Of a stretch of 64,000 bases of DNA, positions 14,223-23,224 are shown piece by piece. Position numbers and translations under genes: made by a program. Source of the stretch: Rhizobium sp. JAB6. GTDB lineage: Bacteria > Pseudomonadota > Alphaproteobacteria > Rhizobiales > Rhizobiaceae. How positions within the stretch are numbered: the first letter of the stretch is position 1; each line of letters starts with the position of its first letter. The notes beneath the pieces are model-generated. The model was not told where the DNA came from. It was given only the letters and a program-made list of their open reading frames with translations, and ran no database searches. The stretch lies in the NCBI RefSeq assembly GCF_003024605.1, contig NZ_PYJQ01000009.1, positions 1,116,001 to 1,180,000 of the forward strand, given 5' to 3'.

Positions 14223-16193
14223 ATGTCAGAGCCGACAACCCGCTGCCTTGGCGCGACCCTTACCGACTCGGGTGTTGAATTTACCGTCTATTCCAGGCAT
14301 GCCGAGCAGATAGACCTCTGCCTGTTCGACACCGAGGGCCATAAGGAAATTGCGCGTCTGCCGCTCGCCTGCGACGGCGATGAACACCGCCTCTTCGTGA
14401 AAGATGTGGGGGAAGGCACACGCTACGGCCTGCGTGCCCACGGCACCTATGATCCCGATCGCGGCCTATGGTTCGATCCGTCCAAATTGCTGGTCGATCC
14501 TTACGCCAGGGAGATCGATCGGCCGTTTCGCTATGATCCGCGTCTGGGCGTCTTAGGCGCGGACACGCAGGACTTGATGCCGAAGGCGATCGTCTCGCGC
14601 CCTGTCGCCGTCAAACCGGCCAAGCCATTGTTTCAGCCCGGCGGGCTGATCTACGAAATCGCCGTGAAGCCCTTCACCATGCTGCATCCCGAGGTGCCGG
14701 CGAAGCAGCGCGGTACGCTCGGCGCCCTCGCCCATCCCTCCATCATCGCGCATCTCAAGCGCCTGCAGGTGAACGCCGTCGAACTGATGCCGATCACGGC
14801 GTGGATCGACGAACGGCACCTGCCGCCGCTCGATCTCACCAATGGCTGGGGTTACAATCCTGTCGCCTTCATGGCGCTCGACCCGCGTCTCGTCCCCGGC
14901 GGCATGAAGGAACTGCGCGAGACGGTCGCTGCCCTTCACGCCGAAGGCATCGCCGTCATTCTCGATCTCGTCTTCAACCATACGGGCGAGAGCGACCGCC
15001 ACGGCTCGACACTATCCCTGCGCGGCCTCGACAACCCCACTTATTTCCGCAGTCTGTCGGATCAGCCCGGAACGCTGGTCAACGATACCGGCACGGGAAA
15101 CACTGTCGCATGTGATCAGCCGCCGACACGCAAGCTTATCATCGACAGCTTGCGCCATCTCGTCCGCAATGCCGGCATCGACGGCTTCCGCTTCGATCTC
15201 GCCACCGTGCTGGGACGCAACGGCAAGGGCTTCGATCCGGAAAGCATGACGCTGCGTACCATGCTGGCGGACGAGCTGCTGCAGGATCGCATCATGATCG
15301 CCGAACCCTGGGACATCGGTCCCGGCGGCTATCAACTCGGGAATTTCCCGGCGCCTTTCCTCGAATGGAACGACCGCGCCCGCGACGACCTGCGCCGCTT
15401 CTGGCGCGGTGATGCCGGCATTGGCGATCTGGCAACGGTTCTTGCCGGCTCCTCCTCCATCTTCGGCCGTGACGGGCGAACGCAGACCCGCAGTGTCAAC
15501 TTCCTCGCCGCCCATGACGGCTTTACCCTGATGGATCTCGTTTCCTACGAGAACAAGCACAATGAAGCCAACGGCGAGAACAATCGCGACGGCCACAACG
15601 AGAATTTCTCCTGGAACGACGGCATCGAGGGAAAAACGGACGATCCGGCGATCCAGTCCAAACGCCGCGCCGATATCGAAGCCATGCTGTCGACGCTCTT
15701 TGCCACACGCGGCTCGATCATGCTGACCGCAGGCGATGAAGGCGGACGCAGCCAGCAGGGCAATAACAATGCCTATTGCCAGGACAACGCCATCACCTGG
15801 ATGAACTGGAAGCTCCTGGATGAGGAACTGATCGCCCATACCGCCTGGCTCGCCGGCCTGCGCCGCCGCTTCACGGCCTTTGGCGACATGAATTTCTTTC
15901 GCGGCGATGGCGACGTGCTGTGGTTCTCAAGCGCCGGCACGCCGATGACGGTGCCGGATTGGGAAGCACCGGGAGCGGCCGTGCTCGGCATGGCGCTGCA
16001 AACAGTGGATCGCGCGACCCACCGATCGACGCGACTCGCCATAGCCTTCAATCGCGCCGCAGACGAACGCTCCGTGACATTACCGGCTTCCGAAAGCGGG
16101 GGTTGGTCCCACCTGACGACGGCAGGCGAGAATGCAGCCGGTGGGCAGATCACCCTACCCGCCCGCTCCGTCGCCTTCCTTCTGGAAAACTGA
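14223..16193 (+). CDS. glgX: Glycogen debranching enzyme
   Basis: GH13_11 isoamylase-type enzyme that hydrolyses alpha-1,6 branches of phosphorylase-limit glycogen. It has 656 residues: CBM48 at the N-terminus, then the catalytic barrel with FNHTGE, GFRFDLATVLGR (nucleophile Asp), MIAEPWD (acid/base Glu) and AAHDGFTLMD (Asp), followed by a beta domain. Its substrate is the product of GlgP, so it completes the degradation arm. It is separated from pgm by a mosaic repeat and may have its own promoter there. Confidence 0.95.
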   Translation: MSEPTTRCLGATLTDSGVEFTVYSRHAEQIDLCLFDTEGHKEIARLPLACDGDEHRLFVKDVGEGTRYGLRAHGTYDPDRGLWFDPSKLLVDPYAREIDRPFRYDPRLGVLGADTQDLMPKAIVSRPVAVKPAKPLFQPGGLIYEIAVKPFTMLHPEVPAKQRGTLGALAHPSIIAHLKRLQVNAVELMPITAWIDERHLPPLDLTNGWGYNPVAFMALDPRLVPGGMKELRETVAALHAEGIAVILDLVFNHTGESDRHGSTLSLRGLDNPTYFRSLSDQPGTLVNDTGTGNTVACDQPPTRKLIIDSLRHLVRNAGIDGFRFDLATVLGRNGKGFDPESMTLRTMLADELLQDRIMIAEPWDIGPGGYQLGNFPAPFLEWNDRARDDLRRFWRGDAGIGDLATVLAGSSSIFGRDGRTQTRSVNFLAAHDGFTLMDLVSYENKHNEANGENNRDGHNENFSWNDGIEGKTDDPAIQSKRRADIEAMLSTLFATRGSIMLTAGDEGGRSQQGNNNAYCQDNAITWMNWKLLDEELIAHTAWLAGLRRRFTAFGDMNFFRGDGDVLWFSSAGTPMTVPDWEAPGAAVLGMALQTVDRATHRSTRLAIAFNRAADERSVTLPASESGGWSHLTTAGENAAGGQITLPARSVAFLLEN

Positions 16194-16260
16194 TCCCGGT
16201 TGCACTTTCAGTCCCGATTCGCCAGAAAGGGTTTTGACGACACCGACTGACGAGGATGGC

Positions 16261-16749
16261 ATGCCCGGCGAAATTTCGCTTGTTGAGATCATGAAGCTTG
16301 TGGGAACGGAGATCGGCGTTTCCGATTGGATCACCGTCGACCAGACGATGATCGACACCTTTGCCGATGCGACGCTCGATCACCAGTTCATCCATGTCGA
16401 TCCCGAACGTGCCAAAGCGGAAACGGCCTATGGCGGCACCATCGCCCATGGCTTCCTGACACTCTCGCTGCTCTCGGCGATGAATTATAGCGGCCTGCCG
16501 AAAATCCGCGAACAGACCATGGGCATCAATTACGGCTTCGAGAAGATCCGCTTCATGTCGCCGGTCAAGTGCGGCGCGCGCGTGCGCGGGCGTTTCACGC
16601 TCGCCGAAACGCGGCTGCGCGGCGCCAATATGCTGATGCTGACCTATGATGTAACCGTCGAGATTGAAAACGAGCACAAACCGGCGATGACTGCGACATG
16701 GACGACCATATCGCAGTTCGACCCGAAGGATCGGCCGGAAGAGGTCTGA
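16261..16749 (+). CDS. MaoC-like (R)-specific enoyl hydratase family protein
   Basis: Hot-dog-fold protein of 162 residues. The hydratase-2 motif is visible: Asp-His in DATLDHQFIHVDPERA, then the GGTIAHGFLTLSL helix. Members hydrate trans-2-enoyl-CoA or related thioesters. The frame is open upstream into glgX, but the ATG at 16261 follows a GAGGA four bases away and gives the usual family length. A second ATG at 16291 is possible. The substrate cannot be told from the sequence. It is convergent with soxG, whose stop is 20 bp away. Confidence 0.9.
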   Translation: MPGEISLVEIMKLVGTEIGVSDWITVDQTMIDTFADATLDHQFIHVDPERAKAETAYGGTIAHGFLTLSLLSAMNYSGLPKIREQTMGINYGFEKIRFMSPVKCGARVRGRFTLAETRLRGANMLMLTYDVTVEIENEHKPAMTATWTTISQFDPKDRPEEV

Positions 16750-16769
16750 GCTACACTGATGCCGGCCTT

Positions 16770-17318
16770 TTAAAGGCCTGCATCCTCCGCACCCTCGGCG
16801 AGAAGGCCGAAGGCATAGTCGGAGAAGGAGCGCCAGACCTCGACGCGGAATGTCTCCTCATCGAGCCGCAGGATCACCACTTCCGCCTTACCGAGCAGCG
16901 TGCGCGAGCAGGCGCCGACGGGGAATGCGCTCAAGGACACGTCCTGCGGGCAGCCGGCGGCAAGCGTCGCTTCTGCACCCGGCCCAGAGACAATGACTGC
17001 GGTATTGCGATGCGAGACATCGGTCGCCGAATGCAGCACGCCTGACGATGCAGCCACGCCGACCAGCTCGGCGCCGTTTTCATCGATGACGAGCCATTCG
17101 TCCGGGCCGAGCCACAGGCCATGACGGCCATTGGCACTGGCCGAGGTCTTCGGCCGGGTCGGCAGCTGCAGGCCGAGCGCCTGTGAAAGACCATGGACGG
17201 AATCGGCCGGCGCGCGCAGCGAAATGCGGCTTGCGGGCGCCGCTGGCGTCAGCCGGACGGTCGAGGAACCACCGTGGCGGCCGGCGAGCGGCAGTTTGCG
17301 GGTAGCGAGATCAGCCAT
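16770..17318 (-). CDS. soxG: Sarcosine oxidase gamma subunit
   Basis: Gamma subunit of heterotetrameric sarcosine oxidase, which oxidatively demethylates sarcosine to glycine with formation of methylene-tetrahydrofolate. It has 182 residues with the SoxG signatures GPDEWLVI and DVSHRNTAVIVSGPGA. The ATG at 17318 overlaps the soxA stop by 8 bp and is preceded by a strong AAGGAGG site inside the soxA tail, so it is preferred over the open frame to 17342. Last gene of soxB-soxD-soxA-soxG. Confidence 0.94.
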   Translation of the reverse strand: MADLATRKLPLAGRHGGSSTVRLTPAAPASRISLRAPADSVHGLSQALGLQLPTRPKTSASANGRHGLWLGPDEWLVIDENGAELVGVAASSGVLHSATDVSHRNTAVIVSGPGAEATLAAGCPQDVSLSAFPVGACSRTLLGKAEVVILRLDEETFRVEVWRSFSDYAFGLLAEGAEDAGL

Positions 17319-20307
17319 TGATTCGGCCTCCTTCCTTGTCAAAGAACACCAGATCCGTCACCTCGACTGATATCGTCTTGTCGGGCATCGGCACATAGAG
17401 CGTCTTGCCCATGCGCTCGCGACCGCCAGCAACCAGCGCGAAGGCGATGGAGCGGCCGAGATTTTCGGACCAGTAGGCCGAAGTGACATGGCCGAGCATG
17501 GTCATCGGCTTCGGCTCATTCGGATCGGCGACGATCTGTGCGCCCTCCTCCAGCACCACCTTCGGATCGCGGGTAACGAGACCGACGAGCTGCTTGCGCC
17601 CTTCCTTGACGAGATCCGGCCGCTTCAGCCCGCGAATGCCGACGAAATCGGTCTTCTTCTTGGAGACGGCCCAGGCAAGGCCGGCATCGTCGGGCGTGAC
17701 CGTACCGTCGGTATCCTGGCCGACGATGATGTAGCCCTTCTCGGCGCGCAGCACGTGCATGGTCTCCGTGCCGTAGGCGCAGGCGCCCAGCGGCTCGGCG
17801 CGAGCCCAGACGGCCTCCCAGACCGACTGTCCGTAGTCCGCCGGCACGTTGATTTCGTAGCCGACCTCACCGGTGAAGGAGACGCGGAACAGCCGTGCCG
17901 GGACGCCGCAGACCTTGCACTCGGCCACGCTCATATGCGGGAAGGCCTCGTTGGAAAGATCCTGGCCCTCGACGAGCGGCTCGATGATCTCGCGTGCCTT
18001 CGGACCCTGTACGGCGATGACTGCCCATTGCTCTGTGGTGGAGGTCAGCCACACCTTCAGATGCGGGAACTCGGTCTGCAGATAGTCTTCCATGTGATGC
18101 AGCACACGCGGCGCGCCGCCGGTCGTTGTGGTCACATGGAAGCGATCCTCGGCCAGACGCCCGACGACGCCATCATCATAAACGAAGCCGTCTTCGCGGG
18201 TCATGATGCCGTAGCGGCAACGGCCGGGCTTCAGCGTATCCCAGGCATTGGTGTAGATCAGATTCAGGAATTCGGCCGCATCAGGCCCGACCACTTCGAT
18301 CTTGCCGAGCGTCGAGGCATCGAACACGCCGGCCACTTCGCGCGCCGTGCGGCACTCGCGGTTGACGGCCTGATGCATTGTTTCACCGGCGCGCGGGTAG
18401 AACCAGGCGCGCTTCCAGTTGCCGACATCCTCGAAGATCGCGCCGTGCGCCTCTTCCCAGGCATGCATCGGCGTCTTGCGGGCAGGATCGAAGAGAGCCC
18501 CGCGCGAATGGCTGATCAGCGTGCCATAAGTGACAGGCGTATAGGGCGCACGGAAGGTGGTGAGACCGACCTGAGGAATATCCTTGCCGAGCATTTCGGC
18601 AGCGATCGCCAGCCCGTGCATGTTGGAAAGCTTGCCCTGGTCGGAGGCCATGCCGTTGGTGGTGAAGCGCTTGATGTGCTCGATGGAATGCATGCCTTCG
18701 CGCACGGCAAGCCGGATATCCTTGGCGCAAACATCATGCTGGAAGTCGACGAAAGCTTTCGCATTCGTATCCGGTCCGGCGCCCTCGGCCGCACCGATCA
18801 TGCCGCCGGTCCATTCGAATGCCTGTTCGGCCTGAAGCTGGATCTTCTCTCCGCCATTGGTGCTGCCCGTGGCGCGCGCCATCAGTTCGCCGGCGGCAAG
18901 CGATTCCTCGATCGCGGCCTGCAGCCCGTCCGTACCGTTGCAGGCACCGACCGAAAGGCAATCCTGAACATAGGTGCCCGGCAGGAAGCGCTGCTTCTCT
19001 GTATCGAATTTCAATTTGCCGCGCGACTGCGAGAAGAGATGCACGGACGGCGTCCAGCCGGCCGAAACCAGCAGGGCATCCACCGGGATCTTACGGGTGG
19101 CGGAGCTGCCATTGCGCGAGACGGTCATGGAGGAGACCCGCAGTTTGCCTGATGTATCGACGACGGCATAGTCGGTCATGACCTCGATGCCGAGCCGCTT
19201 TGCTTCGGCGAGAACCGCCTCGCCCGGCCGCGCGCGGCTGTCGACGATGGCAGCGATGGAAATGCCGGCACGCTTGAGATCGAAGGCGGCCTCATAGGCC
19301 GAATCATGCGCCGTGTAGACGCCGATCTTCGCGCCGACGGCGACTCCATAATGATTGAGATAGGCGCGCGCCGCCGAAGCCAGCATGATGCCCGGCCGGT
19401 CATTGTTCGGGAATACCATGTGGCGTTCGATGGCGCCCGTCGCCAGAACGGCGCGCTTGGCGCGAACCTGCCACAACCGCTCGCGCGGCAGGTTGCGGCC
19501 GGGTTTGGCCAGATGGTCGGTCACCCGTTCGGCAAGACCAAAGAAATTGTGGTTGTAATAGCCGAAGGCGGTCGTCCGCGTCAGCACCTGGACATTCGGC
19601 ATCGCCTTAAGCTTGGCGAAGGTCACCTGCGCCCACTCATAGCCTTCGACACCGTCGATCTTGATGCCGGTATCGAAGCGGAGCGCGCCGCCGACCTCCG
19701 GCTGCTCGTCGCAGAGGATGACCTTGGCGCCGGTTTCAGCAGCCGCAAGTGCTGCGGAAAGACCCGCAACGCCGGCACCGACGACGAGAACGTCACAATG
19801 GGCATAGCGGCTGGCATAATGATCCGGATCCTCTTCCGTCGGCGCGACACCAAGGCCGGCGGCACGGCGGATGAAGGGCTCGTAGAGATGTTTCCAGGCC
19901 GACTTCGGCCACATGAAGGTCTTGTAGTAGAAGCCGGCAGCAAAGAAGGGCGACATCAGATTGTTGACGCCACCGATATCGAAGGCGAGCGACGGCCAGC
20001 GGTTCTGCGACTGAGCCTTCATGCCGTCGAAGACTTCCTGCACGCTGGCCCGTACGTTCGGCTGCCGCCGCGCCGCGTCGCGGGAGATATCGAGCAGCGC
20101 GTTCGGCTCTTCGGCTCCAGCCGACAGGATACCGCGCGGACGGTGGTACTTGAAGGATCGGCCGACCAGATGGACGCCGTTGGCAAGCAGCGCCGAGGCG
20201 ACGGTATCGCCTTCGAGCGCGGTATAGGTCTTGCCGTCAAAAGTGAAGCGAGCGGTTCTGGCCGGCGTCAGACGTCCCTTGCCCGCGATACGATTGGCGC
20301 CGCTCAT
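17311..20307 (-). CDS. soxA: Sarcosine oxidase alpha subunit
   Basis: The 998-residue alpha subunit. The N-terminus has a ferredoxin-like Fer2_4 fold lacking cluster cysteines (FTFDGKTYTALEGDTVASAL). A dinucleotide-binding Rossmann region follows (VVGAGVAGLSAALAAAETGA, about residue 175). The C-terminal 400 residues form a GcvT-type tetrahydrofolate-binding aminomethyltransferase domain. It binds NAD+ and folate and forms the channel to the SoxB active site. It overlaps soxD by 4 bp and soxG by 8 bp, as expected for a stoichiometric complex. Confidence 0.96.
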   Translation of the reverse strand: MSGANRIAGKGRLTPARTARFTFDGKTYTALEGDTVASALLANGVHLVGRSFKYHRPRGILSAGAEEPNALLDISRDAARRQPNVRASVQEVFDGMKAQSQNRWPSLAFDIGGVNNLMSPFFAAGFYYKTFMWPKSAWKHLYEPFIRRAAGLGVAPTEEDPDHYASRYAHCDVLVVGAGVAGLSAALAAAETGAKVILCDEQPEVGGALRFDTGIKIDGVEGYEWAQVTFAKLKAMPNVQVLTRTTAFGYYNHNFFGLAERVTDHLAKPGRNLPRERLWQVRAKRAVLATGAIERHMVFPNNDRPGIMLASAARAYLNHYGVAVGAKIGVYTAHDSAYEAAFDLKRAGISIAAIVDSRARPGEAVLAEAKRLGIEVMTDYAVVDTSGKLRVSSMTVSRNGSSATRKIPVDALLVSAGWTPSVHLFSQSRGKLKFDTEKQRFLPGTYVQDCLSVGACNGTDGLQAAIEESLAAGELMARATGSTNGGEKIQLQAEQAFEWTGGMIGAAEGAGPDTNAKAFVDFQHDVCAKDIRLAVREGMHSIEHIKRFTTNGMASDQGKLSNMHGLAIAAEMLGKDIPQVGLTTFRAPYTPVTYGTLISHSRGALFDPARKTPMHAWEEAHGAIFEDVGNWKRAWFYPRAGETMHQAVNRECRTAREVAGVFDASTLGKIEVVGPDAAEFLNLIYTNAWDTLKPGRCRYGIMTREDGFVYDDGVVGRLAEDRFHVTTTTGGAPRVLHHMEDYLQTEFPHLKVWLTSTTEQWAVIAVQGPKAREIIEPLVEGQDLSNEAFPHMSVAECKVCGVPARLFRVSFTGEVGYEINVPADYGQSVWEAVWARAEPLGACAYGTETMHVLRAEKGYIIVGQDTDGTVTPDDAGLAWAVSKKKTDFVGIRGLKRPDLVKEGRKQLVGLVTRDPKVVLEEGAQIVADPNEPKPMTMLGHVTSAYWSENLGRSIAFALVAGGRERMGKTLYVPMPDKTISVEVTDLVFFDKEGGRING

Positions 20308-20669
20308 TCAACGAATCCCTCTGTTGGTGCCGTCTGTTCCTGTTCGTTCCGTTGCTGCGCCACCGGTTCGGCCGCGCCCGGCAGCAGCGTCGCCGGATCC
20401 GGTTTCGGCTCGCCGGCCTTGTAGGTCCGGTAGAAGTGATCGCTCACCGTGTCGCGCGCCGCATTGAAGAAGCGGCCGCAGCCATGAATGTGCCGCCAGC
20501 GCTCGAAGATCAGGCCCTTCGGATTGTCGCGCAGGAAGAAATATTCCTCGAATTCTTCATCCGAGATTCCGGCAATATTGGCCGGCCGAACGATATGCGC
20601 GTCGCCGGCGTTGCGGAATTCGAGTTCCGAACGCTCTTCCTCGCAATAGGGGCAGTAAATCAGCAGCAT
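20304..20669 (-). CDS. soxD: Sarcosine oxidase delta subunit
   Basis: Small zinc-binding subunit of sarcosine oxidase, 121 residues. Zinc ligands are apparent in the N-terminal CPYC pair and in HIHGCGRFF. The central part (EEYFFLRDNPKGLIFERW) is typical of SoxD. The last 30 residues are a low-complexity Pro/Ala/Gln-rich tail. It overlaps soxA by 4 bp. Confidence 0.95.
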   Translation of the reverse strand: MLLIYCPYCEEERSELEFRNAGDAHIVRPANIAGISDEEFEEYFFLRDNPKGLIFERWRHIHGCGRFFNAARDTVSDHFYRTYKAGEPKPDPATLLPGAAEPVAQQRNEQEQTAPTEGFVE

Positions 20670-20851
20670 CGTTTTCTACCTGTGTTAAAGCTCGGAGCCC
20701 GAAAGGCTTGTACCGGGAGGCTGCGCGCAAAGCTGCCGTCCCATAGTGACGAAAGGTGTATGCGCTTCAACAGCGCCTCAAGCGATCCGTAGGGCTTCGG
20801 CACGTCGGTCATCCCCAGATTGACCAGGCCCATGCCGACCGCGGCGGGCAT
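20660..20851 (-). CDS. Possible small ORF coupled between soxB and soxD
   Basis: A 63-codon frame fills the 181-bp gap between soxB and soxD. Its ATG overlaps the soxB stop as TGATG, and its own stop lies inside soxD. No domain is recognised; the product begins MPAAVGMGLVNLGMTDVPKP and ends in basic residues and two cysteines. Overlap at both ends suits translational coupling, but soxBDAG operons do not need this protein and the frame could be chance in GC-rich DNA. Confidence 0.25.
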   Translation of the reverse strand: MPAAVGMGLVNLGMTDVPKPYGSLEALLKRIHLSSLWDGSFARSLPVQAFRAPSFNTGRKRCC

Positions 20852-22104
20852 CAGTGTGCCACGGCGGCCGCCGCCGCCTCATCAATCAGACGGCCGGTGC
20901 GGAAGCGTTCCAGCGTCAGGCCGGCATTGAACTTATGCGGCTCGTCGCGGGCAATCAGATGCGCAAAAAGATTGGCCGACCCCGGCGTCGCCTTGAAGCC
21001 GCCGGTGCCCCAGCCGCAATTGACATAGAGCCCGGGCACCGGCGTCTTCGACTGGATCGCCGAACGGTCGGGGGTATTGTCGACGATGCCGCCCCAGGAG
21101 CGCATCATCTTCACGCGGCGGAACATCGGGAACAGCTCGCAGATCGCATCCAGCGTATGGGTGATGATCTGCAGACCGCCGGTCTGGCTATAGGAGTTGT
21201 ATTGATCCGTGCCGGCGCCGATGACGAGTTCGCCCTTGTCGGACTGCGAGATATAGGCGTGCACAGTGTTCGACATGACGACGCAGGGGAAGATCGGCTT
21301 CAGCGGCTCGGACACGAGCGCCTGCAGCGGGCTAGATTGCAGCGGCACTCGCACACCGGCCATCTGCATGACGACCGTGGTGTGGCCGGCGGCGGAAACG
21401 CCGACCTTCTTGGCGCCGATGAAGCCCTTGCTCGTTTCGACACCCGTCACACGGCCATCCGGCCCGCGGCGAATGCCGGTTACTTCGCAATTCTGGATGA
21501 TGTGCACGCCGCGATCGGAAGCAGCACGGGCATATCCCCACGCGACGGCATCATGGCGGGCTGTGCCGCCGCGGCGCTGTAGGGCGGCGCCATTGATCGG
21601 ATAGCGTGCCGTCTTCGAAATATCGAGCGGCGGACAATAGGCCTTGGCCTGCTCGGGCGTCAGCCATTCATTGTCGATGCCATAGAGACTGTTGGCGTGG
21701 ATATGGCGCTTGAAGGACTGCTGGTCATGCACATTGTGCGACAGCATCATCACGCCGCGCGGCGAATACATGACATTGTAATTGAGATCCTGAGACAGCC
21801 CTTCCCAGAGCTTCATCGAATGCTCGTAGATGTGCATGCTCTCTTCATAGAGATAGTTCGAGCGGATGATGGTCGTGTTGCGGCCGGTATTGCCGCCGCC
21901 GAGCCAACCCTTCTCGATCACGGCGACATTGGTGATGCCGTGCTCCTTGGCGAGATAATAGGCCGCGCCCAGCCCATGACCGCCGGCGCCGACGATGATG
22001 ACGTCATACTCCTTGCGCGGCTCCGGCGAGGTCCATTGAGCCTCCCAGCCCTTGTGAGCCCGCATCGCTTCCCGTGCCACGGCAAAAACCGAGTATTTAC
22101 GCAT
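20851..22104 (-). CDS. soxB: Sarcosine oxidase beta subunit
   Basis: Catalytic flavoprotein subunit, 417 residues. The FAD-binding GxGxxG motif is at VIIVGAGGHGLGAAYYLA (about residue 36). The segment RRGGTARHDAVAWG contains the histidine that carries covalent FMN in characterised SoxB proteins. The C-terminal NCGWGTGGFKATPGS closes the FAD site. First gene of the minus-strand sox operon; its promoter should lie within 22105-22266, where I see no clear boxes. Confidence 0.96.
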   Translation of the reverse strand: MRKYSVFAVAREAMRAHKGWEAQWTSPEPRKEYDVIIVGAGGHGLGAAYYLAKEHGITNVAVIEKGWLGGGNTGRNTTIIRSNYLYEESMHIYEHSMKLWEGLSQDLNYNVMYSPRGVMMLSHNVHDQQSFKRHIHANSLYGIDNEWLTPEQAKAYCPPLDISKTARYPINGAALQRRGGTARHDAVAWGYARAASDRGVHIIQNCEVTGIRRGPDGRVTGVETSKGFIGAKKVGVSAAGHTTVVMQMAGVRVPLQSSPLQALVSEPLKPIFPCVVMSNTVHAYISQSDKGELVIGAGTDQYNSYSQTGGLQIITHTLDAICELFPMFRRVKMMRSWGGIVDNTPDRSAIQSKTPVPGLYVNCGWGTGGFKATPGSANLFAHLIARDEPHKFNAGLTLERFRTGRLIDEAAAAAVAH

Positions 22105-22266
22105 TCGCCCTCAACTCCTTCAGGCAAGACGCCCTTCTTGTAGGTCATACAAATCGCAAATCGAAAACCGACACAACGGCTCTTTTGCGACGCATTTAGG
22201 ACCGTCTTTCGACACGGTTAAAATTGCCATTCAGTCGAGTGGCCAGCCCATGACTGCTTAGCAGAT

Positions 22267-22544
22267 CTATTTGCGTTGCAGATGGCAGACCTTCACCCGC
22301 CCATCATGGCCATCCTTGTGCCAGACACACCCCCCATTCCGCGGCTTTCCCTTGTAAAGATAGATTCTTGCCCGGTGTTTGTTGTCACAGGTTTGGTTGG
22401 AAAAATCGTGGCCGCCGATCCGGACACTCTTGCCGAAACGCAGCTCGCCGGCGCGGACGAGGCACGCGCTGCAGCAAGAACGACCAGCGCCAATATAGGC
22501 GGCGCGAGCAGTCTTCCGACGACAGCAAAGCCAAGCGATTTCAT
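22267..22544 (-). pseudogene. Small secreted Cys-containing protein gene, apparently frameshifted
   Basis: An ATG at 22544 follows a strong AAGGAGG ribosome site and opens a typical signal peptide (MKSLGFAVVGRLLAPPILAL, then VVLAAARASSAPA). The codons that look like mature protein are in another frame: RFGKSVRIGGHDFSNQTC and RARIYLYKGKPRNGGCVWHK, ending KVCHLQRK at 22267. From ATG to that stop is 278 bp, one base short of whole codons, so a single base loss near 22440-22460 would explain both halves. The expected product is about 92 residues with several cysteines. This is either a recent pseudogene or a sequence error. A second start with its own GGAGG site exists upstream at 22628 in the signal-peptide frame. 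Confidence 0.55.
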
Positions 22545-22894
22545 AAAACGATTCCTCCTTTGCTCGGACCATTGCTCGCACGATGCAATCGCCGTCATGC
22601 GCGAATGACTATGATCCGAAATACTCATATAAGCACCTCCATGTCGCAAAGATCGGGGTCCGCTAATCCCTTATTCAACAGCTCCGATGAAGCGCCACGG
22701 GCATGGCCGGCTGAATTCGGTGCTCGACAAACCGCTTTTTCCTCTGCAAACTCACGATCTGGCTAGACTTTGACAAACCGATCTGCTATCCCGCCTCCCA
22801 ATCGCAAGGCTGCGGCTGCGCGAACGTAATATTTTTGCCTCCTGGCGCTGCCGTCGCCGCTGGCATCAACCAAAACCAAAGGAACGTGATTCTC
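22545..22894. other. Intergenic region upstream of rpsU
   Basis: About 350 bp without a supported gene. It must contain the rpsU promoter. TAATAT at 22827-22832 could be a -10 box, but no good -35 lies at the right distance. A TTGACA at 22770-22775 lacks a matching -10. No RNA gene or strong palindrome is recognised. Confidence 0.3.
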
Positions 22895-23107
22895 GTGCAG
22901 GTACTTGTCCGCGATAACAATGTCGACCAGGCTCTCCGCGCTCTCAAGAAGAAGATGCAGCGCGAAGGTATTTTCCGCGAAATGAAGATGCGCGACTACT
23001 ATGAAAAGCCGTCGCAGAAGCGTGCTCGCGAAAAGGCTGAAGCTGTTCGTCGCGTTCGCAAGCTTGCTCGCAAGCGCGCTCAGCGCGAAGGCCTTGTTGC
23101 CAAGTAA
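22895..23107 (+). CDS. rpsU: 30S ribosomal protein S21
   Basis: Small basic ribosomal protein (70 residues) of the 30S platform, which helps base-pairing between mRNA and the 16S 3' end. Sequence [20 protein letters not shown] and the Arg/Lys-rich tail ending REGLVAK are diagnostic. The frame extends further upstream, but the family start matches a GTG at 22895, about ten bases after an AAAGGAA site; a GTG at 22886 is too close to that site. Followed by a strong terminator, so likely monocistronic. Confidence 0.95.
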   Translation: MQVLVRDNNVDQALRALKKKMQREGIFREMKMRDYYEKPSQKRAREKAEAVRRVRKLARKRAQREGLVAK

Positions 23108-23141
23108 TCGCCGTTTTTTCGACGTTTTCAGATGCATGTGT

Positions 23142-23173
23142 GGCGGGGGCGAGTCGTTCGCCGCCGCCTTTTT
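23142..23173 (+). terminator. Rho-independent terminator of rpsU
   Basis: GGCGGGGGCGA (23142-23152) pairs with TCGCCGCCGCC (23158-23168) with one internal mismatch around a short loop, followed by five Ts. It lies 35 bp after the rpsU stop. Confidence 0.85.
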
Positions 23174-23224
23174 GATTTATTCTCTACGCAAATCGGATTA
23201 AATCAGAACAGCCTGATATGACGC

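Noticed and set aside
17488..19152. A 554-codon plus-strand frame over soxA
   Set aside because: It is the shadow of soxA, which has clear flavin and folate domains.
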